DNA from: DASYTH01 sp036002505
Lineage (GTDB): Bacteria; Actinomycetota; Actinomycetes; Mycobacteriales; Pseudonocardiaceae
Length of the DNA stretch: 64,000 nucleotides
Direction: 5' to 3'
NCBI RefSeq assembly: GCF_036002505.1
Contig: NZ_DASYTH010000218.1
Coordinates: 19,733 to 83,732, forward strand
The position numbers were made by a program, and so were the translations under genes. The notes below the pieces were generated by a model, which was given only the letters and a program-made list of their open reading frames with translations, did no database searches and had not been told where the DNA came from. The stretch's first letter is position 1, and every line of letters begins with the position of its first letter. Shown one piece after another: positions 51,142-60,001 of this stretch.

Positions 51142-51409
51142 ATGGTTCACCTCGTTACACGCATCTCAGTGGACGTGAATGACGAGTGGCTGAACGCCGC
51201 CCGTGAGGTTCTGGGCACCGAAACGACGGTGGCCACGATCAACGAGGCGCTGCGTCTGCTCGCGCTGCGCAAGCAGGCCCGCCGGGATCATGGCAGCCTT
51301 CGACAGTGCCGAGGTGGACTTCACCGGCTCAGAACAAGCGTGGCGTTATGGAGGCGGTCGCGACTTGTCCCGGCTGGCCGAGAAGGCCAAAGGCGATCGC
51401 GTCGCCTGA
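51142..51409 (+). pseudogene. Frameshifted VapB-type antitoxin gene
   Basis: The first 49 codons from ATG 51142 read as an antitoxin (RISVDVNDEWLNAAREVLG, then TINEALRLLALRKQARR). The rest of the protein is in the next frame (IMAAFDSAEVDFTGSEQAW to KGDRVA, stop 51407-51409). Removing one base near 51284-51287 (CGCCGGGATC) restores a continuous protein. The stop overlaps the toxin start (TGATG), as expected of a VapBC pair. Either a disabled gene or a base-calling error. Confidence 0.75.
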
Positions 51410-51829
51410 TGGCCAGTACGATCTATCTTGGCGATACTTCACTTTTCGCGTTGCAAGAAAGGCACGCCAGCGTGCGCCAGCGTTTCGCCGCGTTGCTCAC
51501 CGAGGGTCGTCTCGCGGCGTGCCGGATGACGGCTTTGGAATATCTGAACACCGCAGTCAATCCGAAGAGCTACGAAGCATTGTGGTCCGGGCTGCACGGC
51601 ATGCGGTGGATGGACGTGTCCACCCAGGCCATGGACCGCGCACTCGATGTCCACCGAGAGTTGGGCCGCACCTGCCAGCACCGTCATTTCTCGCTGCCGG
51701 ACCTCATCATCGCGGCCACCGCGGAGCTGAACGGGGCCAACCGTGCTGCACTACGACGACAACTACGACCGGATCGCCAAGATCACCGACCAGTCGACCG
51801 AGTGGATCGCCCTGCAAGGGTCCCTGTAG
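51409..51829 (+). pseudogene. Frameshifted VapC-type PIN toxin gene
   Basis: From ATG 51409 the frame gives a PIN domain: TIYLGDTSLFALQ with the first aspartate, ALEYLNTAV with the conserved glutamate, and SLPDLIIAATAELNGA with the third acidic residue. After that the expected ending (TVLHYDDNYDRIAKITDQ, stop 51827-51829) lies in the next frame. One extra base near 51740 (GGGGCCAACCG) explains it. Without repair the last strand and fourth acidic residue are lost, and the frame runs on to 51879. Confidence 0.75.
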
Positions 51830-51932
51830 ACCGTACGGCGTCTGATGCGCACCGCCATCGGGCCTGCCTGACCCGGTAACGGGACGGGTGCGGGGGTCGA
51901 CTCACAGGTAGTTGACGACCGGAGTGGAGCGG

Positions 51933-52598
51933 GTGGCAGTGGCGATTGACGTGGGGCAGAAGGTTCGGCACCTGATCGCGGATCCGCAGGAGCGGCGGAG
52001 TATCGGAACCTACCTACGCAAGCGGCGCTGGGAGCTGTTCCGCAAGCAGTTTCCCGACATCGAGCAGATGCACGTGCTCGACCTCGGCGGCGTGACCGTG
52101 CACTGGAAGAAGTTCCCGATCAAGCCGCTGTCGGTCACCGTGGTGAACCTGCTGCCGCAGGACAGCGTCGCCGACTCGATCACGGCGATCCAGGGCGACG
52201 TGTGCAACGAGATCCCCGAGCTGCGCGGCAAGTCGTTCGACCTGGTGTACTCGAACTCGCTCATCGAGCACGTCGGCGGCCACGCCCGGCGGGCCGACTT
52301 CGCCGCCAACGTCAACAAGTTCGCGCCGCACCACTGGGTGCAGACCCCGTACCGGTACTTCCCGATCGAGCCGCACTGGCTGTTCCCGGGCCTGCAGTTC
52401 CTCCCGCAGGCGATGCGCGCCAAGGCCATCCGGCACTGGCCGCTCTCCCCCTCGAAGCCGACCCGGGAGAGTGCGCTGGCCGAGGTGCTCGAGATCGAGC
52501 TGCTGTCCCGCGCGGAAATGAAGTACTACTTCGACCAGTCGCGCATTCTCTCCGAGCGCGTGCTCGGCATCACCAAATCCCTCATCGCGGTCCGATAA
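51933..52598 (+). CDS. Class I SAM-dependent methyltransferase
   Basis: 221 residues from GTG 51933; TTG 51912 and GTG 51924 are in frame. The SAM site is MHVLDLGGVTVHW, followed by GDVCNEIPELRGKSFDLVYSNSLIEHV (motif IV and the post-motif), then a region with aromatic and His residues (HHWVQTPYRYFPIEPHW) seen in glycan-linked methyltransferases. It probably methylates a sugar or lipid-linked glycan of this locus. Convergent with the next GT2 gene, 15 bases apart. Confidence 0.83.
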   Translation: MAVAIDVGQKVRHLIADPQERRSIGTYLRKRRWELFRKQFPDIEQMHVLDLGGVTVHWKKFPIKPLSVTVVNLLPQDSVADSITAIQGDVCNEIPELRGKSFDLVYSNSLIEHVGGHARRADFAANVNKFAPHHWVQTPYRYFPIEPHWLFPGLQFLPQAMRAKAIRHWPLSPSKPTRESALAEVLEIELLSRAEMKYYFDQSRILSERVLGITKSLIAVR

Positions 52599-52613
52599 GC
52601 GTCCCGGCCGCCG

Positions 52614-53504
52614 CTACTTCACCAGGGCGGCGGCCATCCGCACGACCTTGCGGCCGCGGTGCACGGCCATCCTGTGCTGGCGGCGAAGGAACATGCGGGC
52701 CACGGCGGCGCGCGCGGCCCGGCGCTGGGACTCGGTGAGGTCGGCTTCCGGCAGCCACTGGAGGATCTCGCGGCACTGCAGGACGTTGGTGAAATGGGCC
52801 TGCCAGACCGGGACGTTGAGGAACCGCGCGATGTCGCTCAGATTCCCGGTGTTGCGGGTGTTGCGGTGCGCGAGGATCTCCGGCACGTGGCCCCAGGGGC
52901 CGAGCAGCGCCAGCTTGCACGCGAAGACCTCGTCCTCGCGCAGCATGTTGCGCCGGCGGATGGCGGCAACCGGAACGCGGCGCACCATGCCGTACAACGG
53001 ATCCACTTGGAACAGCGGCGCGTTGAGCAGGCGCAGTATCTCGGTGAACCGGACGAGCGGATCCGGTGAGGTCATCCGCGCGCCGTCATAGTCGGGGACC
53101 GGGAGGGTCGCCCCGTCCGGGGCGGTGTAGGCGAGCCGGGTGGTCACCAGCACGCGGCGCTCGTCCTCGGCGAACGACTCCAGGCACCGGGACACGTAGT
53201 CCGGGGCCATCCAGTCGTCGTCGCCGATCCAGCGGAAGAACGTGCCCCGGGCGACCTGGATGGCATGCACGAAGTTGTTCAGCAGCCCCACGTTCCGCGC
53301 CTGGCGGTGGTAGACGATCCGGCTGTCCGCCCGGGCCAGCTCGCGGCACACCTCCTCGGTGTCGTCGGTGGAGGCGTTGTCGCTGATCACCAGCTCGATC
53401 CGGGGATGGTCCTGGGCCAGCACGGACCACACGACCTCTTCGAGCCGCTGGCCGCCGTTGTAGACCGGAAGACCGATGGACACCAGCGAGTCCGACATCT
53501 GCAT
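52614..53504 (-). CDS. GT2 glycosyltransferase
   Basis: 296 residues from ATG 53504, with AGGGGAGAG upstream. GT-A features: SIGLPVYNGGQRLEEVVWSVL, LVISDNASTDDTEEVC, and FFRWIGDDDWMAPDYV as the metal site. The C-terminal half is helical with a basic end (FLRRQHRMAVHRGRKV). Last gene of the nine-gene minus-strand run that starts at the phosphoglycosyltransferase gene. Confidence 0.88.
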   Translation of the reverse strand: MQMSDSLVSIGLPVYNGGQRLEEVVWSVLAQDHPRIELVISDNASTDDTEEVCRELARADSRIVYHRQARNVGLLNNFVHAIQVARGTFFRWIGDDDWMAPDYVSRCLESFAEDERRVLVTTRLAYTAPDGATLPVPDYDGARMTSPDPLVRFTEILRLLNAPLFQVDPLYGMVRRVPVAAIRRRNMLREDEVFACKLALLGPWGHVPEILAHRNTRNTGNLSDIARFLNVPVWQAHFTNVLQCREILQWLPEADLTESQRRAARAAVARMFLRRQHRMAVHRGRKVVRMAAALVK

Positions 53505-53517
53505 GGCCACTCTCCCC

Positions 53518-55002
53518 TCAGGTCGCGGCGCCGAGCCGCGCGCGCAGCTCACGGATCTGGCTGGGCGGCACGGCGATCAGCAGGTAGCCGAGCAGCCCGG
53601 CGGCGCCGGCGAGTCCCAACTGGACGATCGGGGTCGGGCCGGTCAGCCAGGCGACCGACAGCATGATCACTGCGGCGGCCGCACCCCCGCACAGCGGCCG
53701 GACCAGAGCCGGCGCCACCGGCCGCAGGTGCACGCCGCCGCGGTGCAGCGCCAGCACGGCCAGCGGCATGGCCACCAGCAGGGTCACCACGGCGTGCGCG
53801 ATCGCGGCGCCGCGGATGCCGTCCAGCCGGGTGCCGATCATCAGCGCCGGCACCAGTGCCACGCACCAGCCCAGGTTCAGCCACACCGTCGAGCGGGTGG
53901 CGCCGAGCGAGGTGAGAATGTCGAACGCGATGCCGGTGAGCAGTCGCCCGATCATCAGCACCGCCAGGAACCGCAACACCGCCGCGGAAGCCGCCCACTG
54001 ACCGCCGTACAGCACGACGATGATCTGGCTCGGCAGGACAGCCATCAGTACCGCGATCGGCAGCACGGCGGCGAACAGCACCGGAAGAGCCCGTTGCACG
54101 CCCAGGGAAAGCGTCTCCGGTTTGTCCTCGGCCAGCCGGGAGAACCCGGCGATCGAGACGTACCGCACGGCCGTGCCCACGAAACCGTGCACCCAACTCG
54201 AGACGTTGAACGCCAGCAGGTAGAAACCGACCGCCGCGGTGCCGAGCGCATGCCCGACGATCACGTAGTCCGCGTTCAGCAGCACCGACTCGACACCGAG
54301 CCCGGCGGCCAGCGGGATGCCGAACCGGATCAGCCGGCGCGCGACCACGCGGTCCAGGCCGAACCGCACCGGCAGGCCTGCGAAGATCATCTCCAGCACG
54401 CCGGCCACCGCGGACGCGGCGAGCTGGCCGAGCACGAAGCTGTACGGTCCGGCGCCGTTCGCGGCCAAGGAGACCGCCAGCGCAGCGTTCACCATGAACC
54501 CGGCCATCAGCGCCTTGGTGAGCTGGTCCTGCTGGAACCGCCGCTGCAGCGCGGCGACCCGGACCGCGGTGATGCCGTCCACCAGGATGACCGCGGTGAG
54601 CAGCCGGACCACGGGCGTGGCCTGCGGGCTGCCGGCGAGCTCGGCGAACGCCGGCGCGGCGAACCAGAACACCGCGTACCACCCGGCGCTGAACAGCAGG
54701 GCCAGGGTGGACGCCGTGGCGGCCATGTCCTCGAGCTTCCCGCGCCACTGCACGGTCGCCGCGATGATGCCGACGTCGTTGACGTGGATGACGAACTGCA
54801 TCGCGGTGAGCGCGATCGCGTAGAGCCCGAAGTCCTCCGGAACCAGCAACCGGGCCAGCACCAGGCTCATCACGAACGAGCCGAGCTTGGTGACCACCGT
54901 GCCGAACAATGTCCAGCGCAGCCCACGGCCGGCCTTGCGACCGATGACCGAGACCTTCGACGCCGGCTCGCCTTCGGTGGTGGTGGTGCCCTGCTCGTCC
55001 AC
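53518..55002 (-). CDS. Wzx-type polysaccharide flippase
   Basis: 494 residues from GTG 55002 with about fourteen membrane helices in two similar halves, as in the MOP (PST) flippases. Typical segments: LRWTLFGTVVTKLGSFVMSLVLARLLVPEDFG, GIIAATVQWRG, and RLIRFGIPLAAGLGVESVLLNADYVIVGHALG. It moves the lipid-linked repeat unit to the outer face, where the Wzy-like protein can use it. The N-terminus of about 25 residues is cytoplasmic and rich in Thr/Glu. Confidence 0.88.
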   Translation of the reverse strand: MDEQGTTTTEGEPASKVSVIGRKAGRGLRWTLFGTVVTKLGSFVMSLVLARLLVPEDFGLYAIALTAMQFVIHVNDVGIIAATVQWRGKLEDMAATASTLALLFSAGWYAVFWFAAPAFAELAGSPQATPVVRLLTAVILVDGITAVRVAALQRRFQQDQLTKALMAGFMVNAALAVSLAANGAGPYSFVLGQLAASAVAGVLEMIFAGLPVRFGLDRVVARRLIRFGIPLAAGLGVESVLLNADYVIVGHALGTAAVGFYLLAFNVSSWVHGFVGTAVRYVSIAGFSRLAEDKPETLSLGVQRALPVLFAAVLPIAVLMAVLPSQIIVVLYGGQWAASAAVLRFLAVLMIGRLLTGIAFDILTSLGATRSTVWLNLGWCVALVPALMIGTRLDGIRGAAIAHAVVTLLVAMPLAVLALHRGGVHLRPVAPALVRPLCGGAAAAVIMLSVAWLTGPTPIVQLGLAGAAGLLGYLLIAVPPSQIRELRARLGAAT

Positions 55003-55105
55003 GAACTACACCCGCACTGTGTTGAATTCAAGGAGAGGGTTTGAAACCCACTCCGCTGCCCGCCGCCGGTTGGCACCTGACCGATTCCTCGGGCAAGCCT
55101 CCGGC

Positions 55106-56137
55106 CTACCCTCGATCATCGGTAACCCTCTCAAGCCAGATCTCCCGCCAGAACGGCACGAACTCCCGCGGGCAGTTGACGTTGTAGACGCCGCCGCAGA
55201 GCACGCCGTCCAGCACGATGCACGGGCTCTTCATGGTCAGCATCCGGCCGGTCTTCTCGTCCAGGCAGCGTTCCACCCGGTTCCGCACCCGGAAGGTCTG
55301 CCCGCAGAAGCGCGACATCTCCTCGTCGAAGCCCATGCCGCGGTTGAGCAGGTTCTCGTCCAGCGTGGCCAGGATGTCCTCTTTGGACTTGACCCGCACC
55401 AGCTCGCCGGGCCGCAGGTCGAGGTGCGCGGTCGGGGTGCGGCCGACCACCCCGCCCTTGAGGAACCGCCAGCGCAGCCCCTCGCGGAACCAGAACCGGC
55501 GCGGCAGGAACTTCTGGCTGCGGCTCTGCGCCCGGTTGAACAGGCCGACCAGGATGGTCCGCACGGTGGCGAGCACGCCGGCGTTGCCGCTGCGCACGTC
55601 CTGCACGTACTGGTCGACCGCGAGGAAGCCGAGGCAGGCCGGGGCCGCACGGAGCAGTTCCGTCGCCTGGCAGGAGTACCGCTCCTCGCCGTCCTCGCCG
55701 GGTGGCTTGCGTGCGTTGATCTCGAGGATGGGCAGCGTGGGCCGGTGGCCGTTCAGGCCGGCCGTGAACGCGTCCGGCAGCCTGTCGCCGGGGCTGACCC
55801 GCCTGAGCCACTGCTCCTTCCAGTACAGGTTGCACGCGGTCTGGCAGCCGCCGTGCCCGGAGCCGTCGCAGCGCGCGCCGGTGAGGTGCACGGCGTTGGT
55901 CATCCGCCGGAAGCCGCTGCGGCTGATCGTGTCGCAGACCTTGTGCGCCACCTTGTGCACGGTCAGCCGCTGCCCGCAGAACGCGAGCATCTCCGGCATG
56001 AACGGCAGGTTCTCCAACTCGCCCCGGTCGTCCAGGGTGGCCAGGATCTCCTCGGCGCTGCGCACCTCGACCAGGTCGCCGACCTTCAGGCCCAGCCCGC
56101 CCGGCGCGCTGCCGGCCCGGGTCTGCATCTGCGTCAT
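55106..56137 (-). CDS. Unknown protein with two four-cysteine repeats
   Basis: 343 residues. I know no characterised family for it. It has an internal duplication: residues 17-114 and 242-337 align (GDLVEVRSAEEILATLD with GELVRVKSKEDILATLD; FCGQ at 53-56 and 277-280; YWKEQWLRRV with FWREIWLERV). Four cysteines recur at matching places: C54/C278, C68/C291, C90/C314 and C98/C322. Repeat 1 has one more at C102, and the linker has C156 and C168. The pattern suggests two metal or Fe-S sites. No membrane helix or signal peptide. It lies six bases from the DUF4910 gene, so both belong to one operon. Confidence 0.82.
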   Translation of the reverse strand: MTQMQTRAGSAPGGLGLKVGDLVEVRSAEEILATLDDRGELENLPFMPEMLAFCGQRLTVHKVAHKVCDTISRSGFRRMTNAVHLTGARCDGSGHGGCQTACNLYWKEQWLRRVSPGDRLPDAFTAGLNGHRPTLPILEINARKPPGEDGEERYSCQATELLRAAPACLGFLAVDQYVQDVRSGNAGVLATVRTILVGLFNRAQSRSQKFLPRRFWFREGLRWRFLKGGVVGRTPTAHLDLRPGELVRVKSKEDILATLDENLLNRGMGFDEEMSRFCGQTFRVRNRVERCLDEKTGRMLTMKSPCIVLDGVLCGGVYNVNCPREFVPFWREIWLERVTDDRG

Positions 56138-56143
56138 TCCGCT

Positions 56144-57424
56144 CTACTCCTTCAACAAACCCGCGTCGGACAGGGCCGCGGCCGCGCCGGCCACCGCGGC
56201 GAACGGAAGCCCGGACCGCTCGGCGACGTCCAGCAGGCTGTGCTCACCGTCGGAGAGGTTCAACACCCACAGCATCGCCAGTTGCGCCTGTTTGGTGTCA
56301 CTGCGCCCGCCAAGTGCTTCGTACAGACCGCGTTTGCCCAGCTGCGGCTCGCCGAACGGGCTGAGGTTGACGTAGGTCCGGTCCCGCTCGAGCACGCCGA
56401 GGATCTCCCAGACCGTCTCCAGCGTGTCCGCCATCGCTTCCGGCGCGACGAAGTCCGGGTTGTCCGCGGAGGTGTGGTACTCGGGGTAGCCGGCGTACGG
56501 CGTCCGGGTCAGGCAGCCGACGCCGAGGTTGAACCCGGGCGAGCAGAACTGCCGCTCGTCGTAGCCGTACGGGGAGAAGTCCACGATCCGGTGCGGGCGG
56601 CCGGAGGACTCCAGCACGTACCGCGCGGCCCGGTCGATCCCCGCGTCGCCGCGCCGGCTTCGCTTGTAGGTCAACGATCCCCGGTCGCCGGCGCAGGCGA
56701 GCACCAGGCCGTGCCGGACCCGCTCGACCGCCTCGGCGTTACGCGCCAACCAGGTGATCGAGCCGATGGTGCCGGGCATGAACAGGAACCGGTACGTGTA
56801 ACGGCGTTCCGCCTCGGCCAGCCGGGCCGCGAGCTGGGTGGCGACCGCGATGGCGGCCAGGTTGTCGTTGGCCAGCGACGGGTGGCAGACGTGGCAGGAG
56901 ATCAGGATCTCGTCGGAGAGCCGGCCGGGCACCACGTGCTCGGCGTAGGTGAGGTGGCCGTCGGCCAGCGTCGAGTCGATCTCGACCCGGTACTCACCGT
57001 CCGCAAGGGAGTCCAGGGTGCGCTGGCTGAGGCAGAAACCCCAGTCCGGCTGGTAGTAGCTGGTCCGGTACGGCACCAGGTCCGGCTGCTCGGGCAGCGT
57101 GTGCAGATGCGGCCGCAGCTCGTCGAGGGTCATCGTGGCCGACACCGGAACGCTGTAGGAGACCACGTGCAGGTTCGAGTCGGCGAAGTCGACGACGCGC
57201 CGTCCCGTGGCGTCGGCGATGTAGGCGTCGCGGATGTTCCACTCCCGCGGCACGGTCCAGTCGAACACCGCGGTCCCGCTGGGCACCTCGTGCACGGTCA
57301 GTGGCAGGGACCCGCCGATGATCTCCAGGGTCTGCCGCACGCCGTCGCCGGTGATGCTGCGGCACAACGGAAACAGCCGCTCCACCAGGGCGTGCATCAC
57401 CCGCCCCGGGTCCGTCGCGTTCAC
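56144..57424 (-). CDS. DUF2172/DUF4910 peptidase-like protein
   Basis: 426 residues from GTG 57424; ATG 57391 is an alternative. Three parts: an N-terminal DUF2172 region (HALVERLFPLCRSITGDGVRQTL), an M28-like zinc peptidase core with SCHVCHPSLANDN at 177-188 (H181 and D187 likely metal ligands), DERQFCSPG at 289-297 and EYHTSADN at 315-322, and a C-terminal winged helix (about 376-426). Related proteins are common in glycan and secondary-metabolite loci, but no substrate is known. It may act on an aminoacyl- or acyl-modified sugar (inference). A 114-bp repeat separates it from the upstream epimerase gene. Confidence 0.85.
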   Translation of the reverse strand: MNATDPGRVMHALVERLFPLCRSITGDGVRQTLEIIGGSLPLTVHEVPSGTAVFDWTVPREWNIRDAYIADATGRRVVDFADSNLHVVSYSVPVSATMTLDELRPHLHTLPEQPDLVPYRTSYYQPDWGFCLSQRTLDSLADGEYRVEIDSTLADGHLTYAEHVVPGRLSDEILISCHVCHPSLANDNLAAIAVATQLAARLAEAERRYTYRFLFMPGTIGSITWLARNAEAVERVRHGLVLACAGDRGSLTYKRSRRGDAGIDRAARYVLESSGRPHRIVDFSPYGYDERQFCSPGFNLGVGCLTRTPYAGYPEYHTSADNPDFVAPEAMADTLETVWEILGVLERDRTYVNLSPFGEPQLGKRGLYEALGGRSDTKQAQLAMLWVLNLSDGEHSLLDVAERSGLPFAAVAGAAAALSDAGLLKE

Positions 57425-57437
57425 TGTGCCTGATTGT

Positions 57438-57551
57438 TCGCTCCCGCTCGGCCGCAGAAGGTGCCGGCTTCCCTCGTCCGCTGCTCGGTGCTCGTTCCTC
57501 GCACCTGCGCTGCTCCTCCGTCCAGCCGGCACCGCGGCCTCGCTCCCGCTC
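57438..57551. repeat. 114-bp element with direct and inverted repeats
   Basis: The 12-bp direct repeat TCGCTCCCGCTC lies at both ends (57438-57449 and 57540-57551). Inside it, GGCCGC and GGTGCCGGCT at the left match GCGGCC and AGCCGGCACC at the right as inverted repeats (the 10-bp pair is perfect: 57460-57469 with 57524-57533). It looks like a small inserted element with a target duplication. The right copy includes the last bases of the epimerase stop. Confidence 0.6.
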
Positions 57552-58572
57552 ACTGCGGGCGCAGGGTGTCGTCGAGCGTGCCGGCCGTGCGCCGGGCCGA
57601 CAGCCGGGCCAGCCGGGTGAAGCGCTGGGTGAAGCTCTCGTTGGTGAGGCCGAACCGCTGGTAGGCCTCGACCAGCTCCATCGCACCGGCCTTGACCGTC
57701 CACTCGGGACGGAACGCGGGCAGCGCGGCCCGGATCCGGGAGAAGTCCACCCGGTAGGAGCGCGGGTCCGCGCCGGCCTCGCCGGTGATCACCAGCCGGG
57801 CACCGGGCACCGCCTCGACCACCTCGGTGGCGATCTCCGCGACGGTCAGGTTGTTCTGCTCCATGCCGACGTTGAACGCCTTGGTGTGCACGGCATCCCG
57901 AGGCGCCTCGAGCGCGGCGAGGAACGCGGCGGCGATGTCCTTGGCGTGCACCAGCGGCCGCCACGGCGTGCCGTCGGAGAGGACCCGCGCCTCGCCGGAC
58001 AGCACCGCGTGGCCGACCAGGTTGTTCAGCACGATGTCCGCGCGCAGCCGCGGGGAGAACCCGAACGCGGTGGCGTTGCGCAGCGACACCGGGCTGAAGC
58101 CGGCGTCGGCCAGCTCGATCAGGTCGTCCTCCACCCGCACCTTGGACACCGCGTACGGGGTCACCGGCTTGAGCGGGGCGTCCTCGCCGACCAGCGTGTC
58201 GGAGCCCGAGGCGCCGTACACCGAGCAGGTCGAGGCGTACAGGAACCGGGTCACACCGGCATCCTTGGCCAACCGTGCCAGGTGGACGGACGCGTGGTGG
58301 TTGACGTCGAAGGTCAGCTCCGGCGCGAGCGAGCCCAGCGGGTCGTTGGACAGCGCCGCGAGATGCACCACGGCGTCCACTCCGGACAGTTGGGCGGCGG
58401 TGACGTCCCGCAGGTCCACCAGGTGACCGGTCGGGTCATCGGGCTCCGGGCCGAGCACGCAGTCGGCGAACAGCCCCGAGTCCAGCCCGACCACCTGATG
58501 GCCGGCCGAAGCCAGCACCGGCGCCATCACGGTTCCCAGATAGCCCTGATGCCCCGTCAGCAGGACGCGCAT
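57550..58572 (-). CDS. NAD-dependent epimerase/dehydratase (extended SDR)
   Basis: 340 residues from ATG 58572. NAD-binding TGHQGYLG at 6-13, DAVVHLAALSNDP, the active-site S-Y-K set (YASTCSVYG, then TPYAVSKVRVE) and the sugar-binding region (LRNATAFGFSPRLRAD). It belongs to the nucleotide-sugar epimerase/reductase group, with no clear tie to one known enzyme. Placed between the PIG-L and DUF4910 genes, it probably modifies the NDP-sugar made by the adjacent nucleotidyltransferase. Confidence 0.88.
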   Translation of the reverse strand: MRVLLTGHQGYLGTVMAPVLASAGHQVVGLDSGLFADCVLGPEPDDPTGHLVDLRDVTAAQLSGVDAVVHLAALSNDPLGSLAPELTFDVNHHASVHLARLAKDAGVTRFLYASTCSVYGASGSDTLVGEDAPLKPVTPYAVSKVRVEDDLIELADAGFSPVSLRNATAFGFSPRLRADIVLNNLVGHAVLSGEARVLSDGTPWRPLVHAKDIAAAFLAALEAPRDAVHTKAFNVGMEQNNLTVAEIATEVVEAVPGARLVITGEAGADPRSYRVDFSRIRAALPAFRPEWTVKAGAMELVEAYQRFGLTNESFTQRFTRLARLSARRTAGTLDDTLRPQ

Positions 58573-58577
58573 AGGAC

Positions 58578-59228
58578 TCAGCCTCCAGCCAAATCGAGAG
58601 TGAACTTGTTGACGTAGAAGGCTTCCGCGTATCGCTCGCCGCATTCGATACCGCGGATGCGGGCGAGGCCGAGGAACGCCTCCCGGTCGTACCACGGACG
58701 GTGTCGCTGCGACGGGTAGTGCTGTTGCAACAGGGTGACCTTCGTCTCGACCAGGTCCGCCTCGAGCGGTTGGTAGGCGGACGGCCGGCCGAGGTCGCCG
58801 TCCCACTTGACGATCTCATAGCCGAGCACGAGGTGCCCGCGGAACGCGGTGGGCACCAACTCGGCCAGGCCGCGGTGGTCCTGGTGGGCGTCGAACCGGT
58901 TCGGCGCGAACAGCAGATCCGGGCTGGTCTGCGCGCGCAGGTCCTCCAGCGTGTTCTTGGCCTCGTCCCAATGCGCGGGCAGCCGCCCGTCCGGAATCTT
59001 CAGCACGGTGACCCGCAGGTCCGCGCCGGGGCAGAACGCGGCGAGCGCCGAGCGCTCCTCGTCCTCCCGCTCGGTGCCGCCGCCGGAGAGCACCAGCGCG
59101 TCCACCCGGAGCCGCGGATTGGCCGAGCAGACCGTGTACAGGCTCGCCCCGGCGCCGATCGCGATATCGTCGCAGTGCGCGCCGAGTGCCACCACCCGGG
59201 TCACCGGTCCGCCCGCCAGAGCGATCAT
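58578..59228 (-). CDS. PIG-L family deacetylase
   Basis: 216 residues from ATG 59228, overlapping the nucleotidyltransferase stop by four bases. Zinc motif VALGAHCDDIAIGAG (H18, D20/D21), the usual LVLSGGGTERE, and RFDAHQDHRGLAEL with the third histidine. These enzymes remove acetyl groups from N-acetylated sugars, as MshB does; here the likely substrate is the sugar made in this locus. It is unlike the MshB at 3484 outside the motifs. Confidence 0.88.
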   Translation of the reverse strand: MIALAGGPVTRVVALGAHCDDIAIGAGASLYTVCSANPRLRVDALVLSGGGTEREDEERSALAAFCPGADLRVTVLKIPDGRLPAHWDEAKNTLEDLRAQTSPDLLFAPNRFDAHQDHRGLAELVPTAFRGHLVLGYEIVKWDGDLGRPSAYQPLEADLVETKVTLLQQHYPSQRHRPWYDREAFLGLARIRGIECGERYAEAFYVNKFTLDLAGG

Positions 59229-60001
59229 CGGTGCTCCCACAGCGCCCACGGCTTCACGCCGCGCGAGTACGACTCGTCCAGCGCCACCCGCTCCTTGACG
59301 GTGTCGGTCGGCCGCCAGTAGCCGCGGTACGGATAGGCCAGCAGCCGGCCGCGCTTGGCCAGCTCCACGCAGCCGTCGGCGACCAGGTCGCCGCCCTCCG
59401 GGATGTGGTCGAACACCTCCTGGCGCAGCACGAAGTATCCGCCGTTGGCCCACATCGGCATCTCGTCGATCGGCGTGATGCCGTCCACCATGCTGTGCTC
59501 ACCGACGTTGATGCAGTGGAACGTCCCAGGTGGAGGGACGACCATCATGGACGCACCCGCATCGGACCGCTCGAACCGCCCGATGATCTCCGGCAGCGGC
59601 GCGTCGGTGAGCACGTCGGCGTAGTTGGCCAGGAACATCTCGTCGCCGTCGAGGTGGTCGCGCACCCGGCGCAGCCGCTCCCCGATCGCCGACTCGATTC
59701 CCGTTTGGACGAAGGAGATCGACCAGCCGGAGATGTCGGTGGAGAGCATCTCCACCTGGCCGTCCCGCAACACGAAGTCGTTGGAGGTGGTCTCCTGGTA
59801 GTTGAGGAAGAAGTCCTTGATGTGGTGAGCACCGTAGCCCAGGCACAGGATGAAGTCGGTGTGCCCGAAGTGCGCGTAGTACCGCATCACGTGCCAGATC
59901 AGCGGCCGCGGGCCGACCATCTGCATCGGCTTGGGCACGTCGCCCGGCGTGCCGGTGCGCATGCGCATCCCGAACCCGCCACAGAAAAGCACGACCTTCA
60001 C
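59225..60001 (-). CDS. Sugar-1-phosphate nucleotidyltransferase (RfbF-like)
   Basis: 258 residues from a GTG. The nucleotide loop is VVLFCGGFGMRMRTGTPGDVPKPM, with GPRPLIWHVMRYYAHFGH, FVQTGIESAIGERL, GDEMFLANYADVLTD as the metal site, and PMWANGGYFVLRQEVFD. This is the plan of glucose-1-phosphate cytidylyltransferase, the start of CDP-3,6-dideoxysugar routes; the nucleotide cannot be fixed by eye. No CDP-glucose 4,6-dehydratase is nearby, so the product is probably used by the adjacent epimerase and methyltransferase. Confidence 0.87.
   Translation of the reverse strand: MKVVLFCGGFGMRMRTGTPGDVPKPMQMVGPRPLIWHVMRYYAHFGHTDFILCLGYGAHHIKDFFLNYQETTSNDFVLRDGQVEMLSTDISGWSISFVQTGIESAIGERLRRVRDHLDGDEMFLANYADVLTDAPLPEIIGRFERSDAGASMMVVPPPGTFHCINVGEHSMVDGITPIDEMPMWANGGYFVLRQEVFDHIPEGGDLVADGCVELAKRGRLLAYPYRGYWRPTDTVKERVALDESYSRGVKPWALWEHR

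Noticed and set aside
51142..51879. A single 245-aa fused antitoxin-toxin protein
   Set aside because: The frame is continuous only because both genes are shifted by one base; family sequence is lost between and after the shifts.
54887..57433. An 848-codon open frame on the plus strand
   Set aside because: Antisense to the four-cysteine protein and the DUF4910 gene; low-complexity Val/Gly/Arg/His composition.
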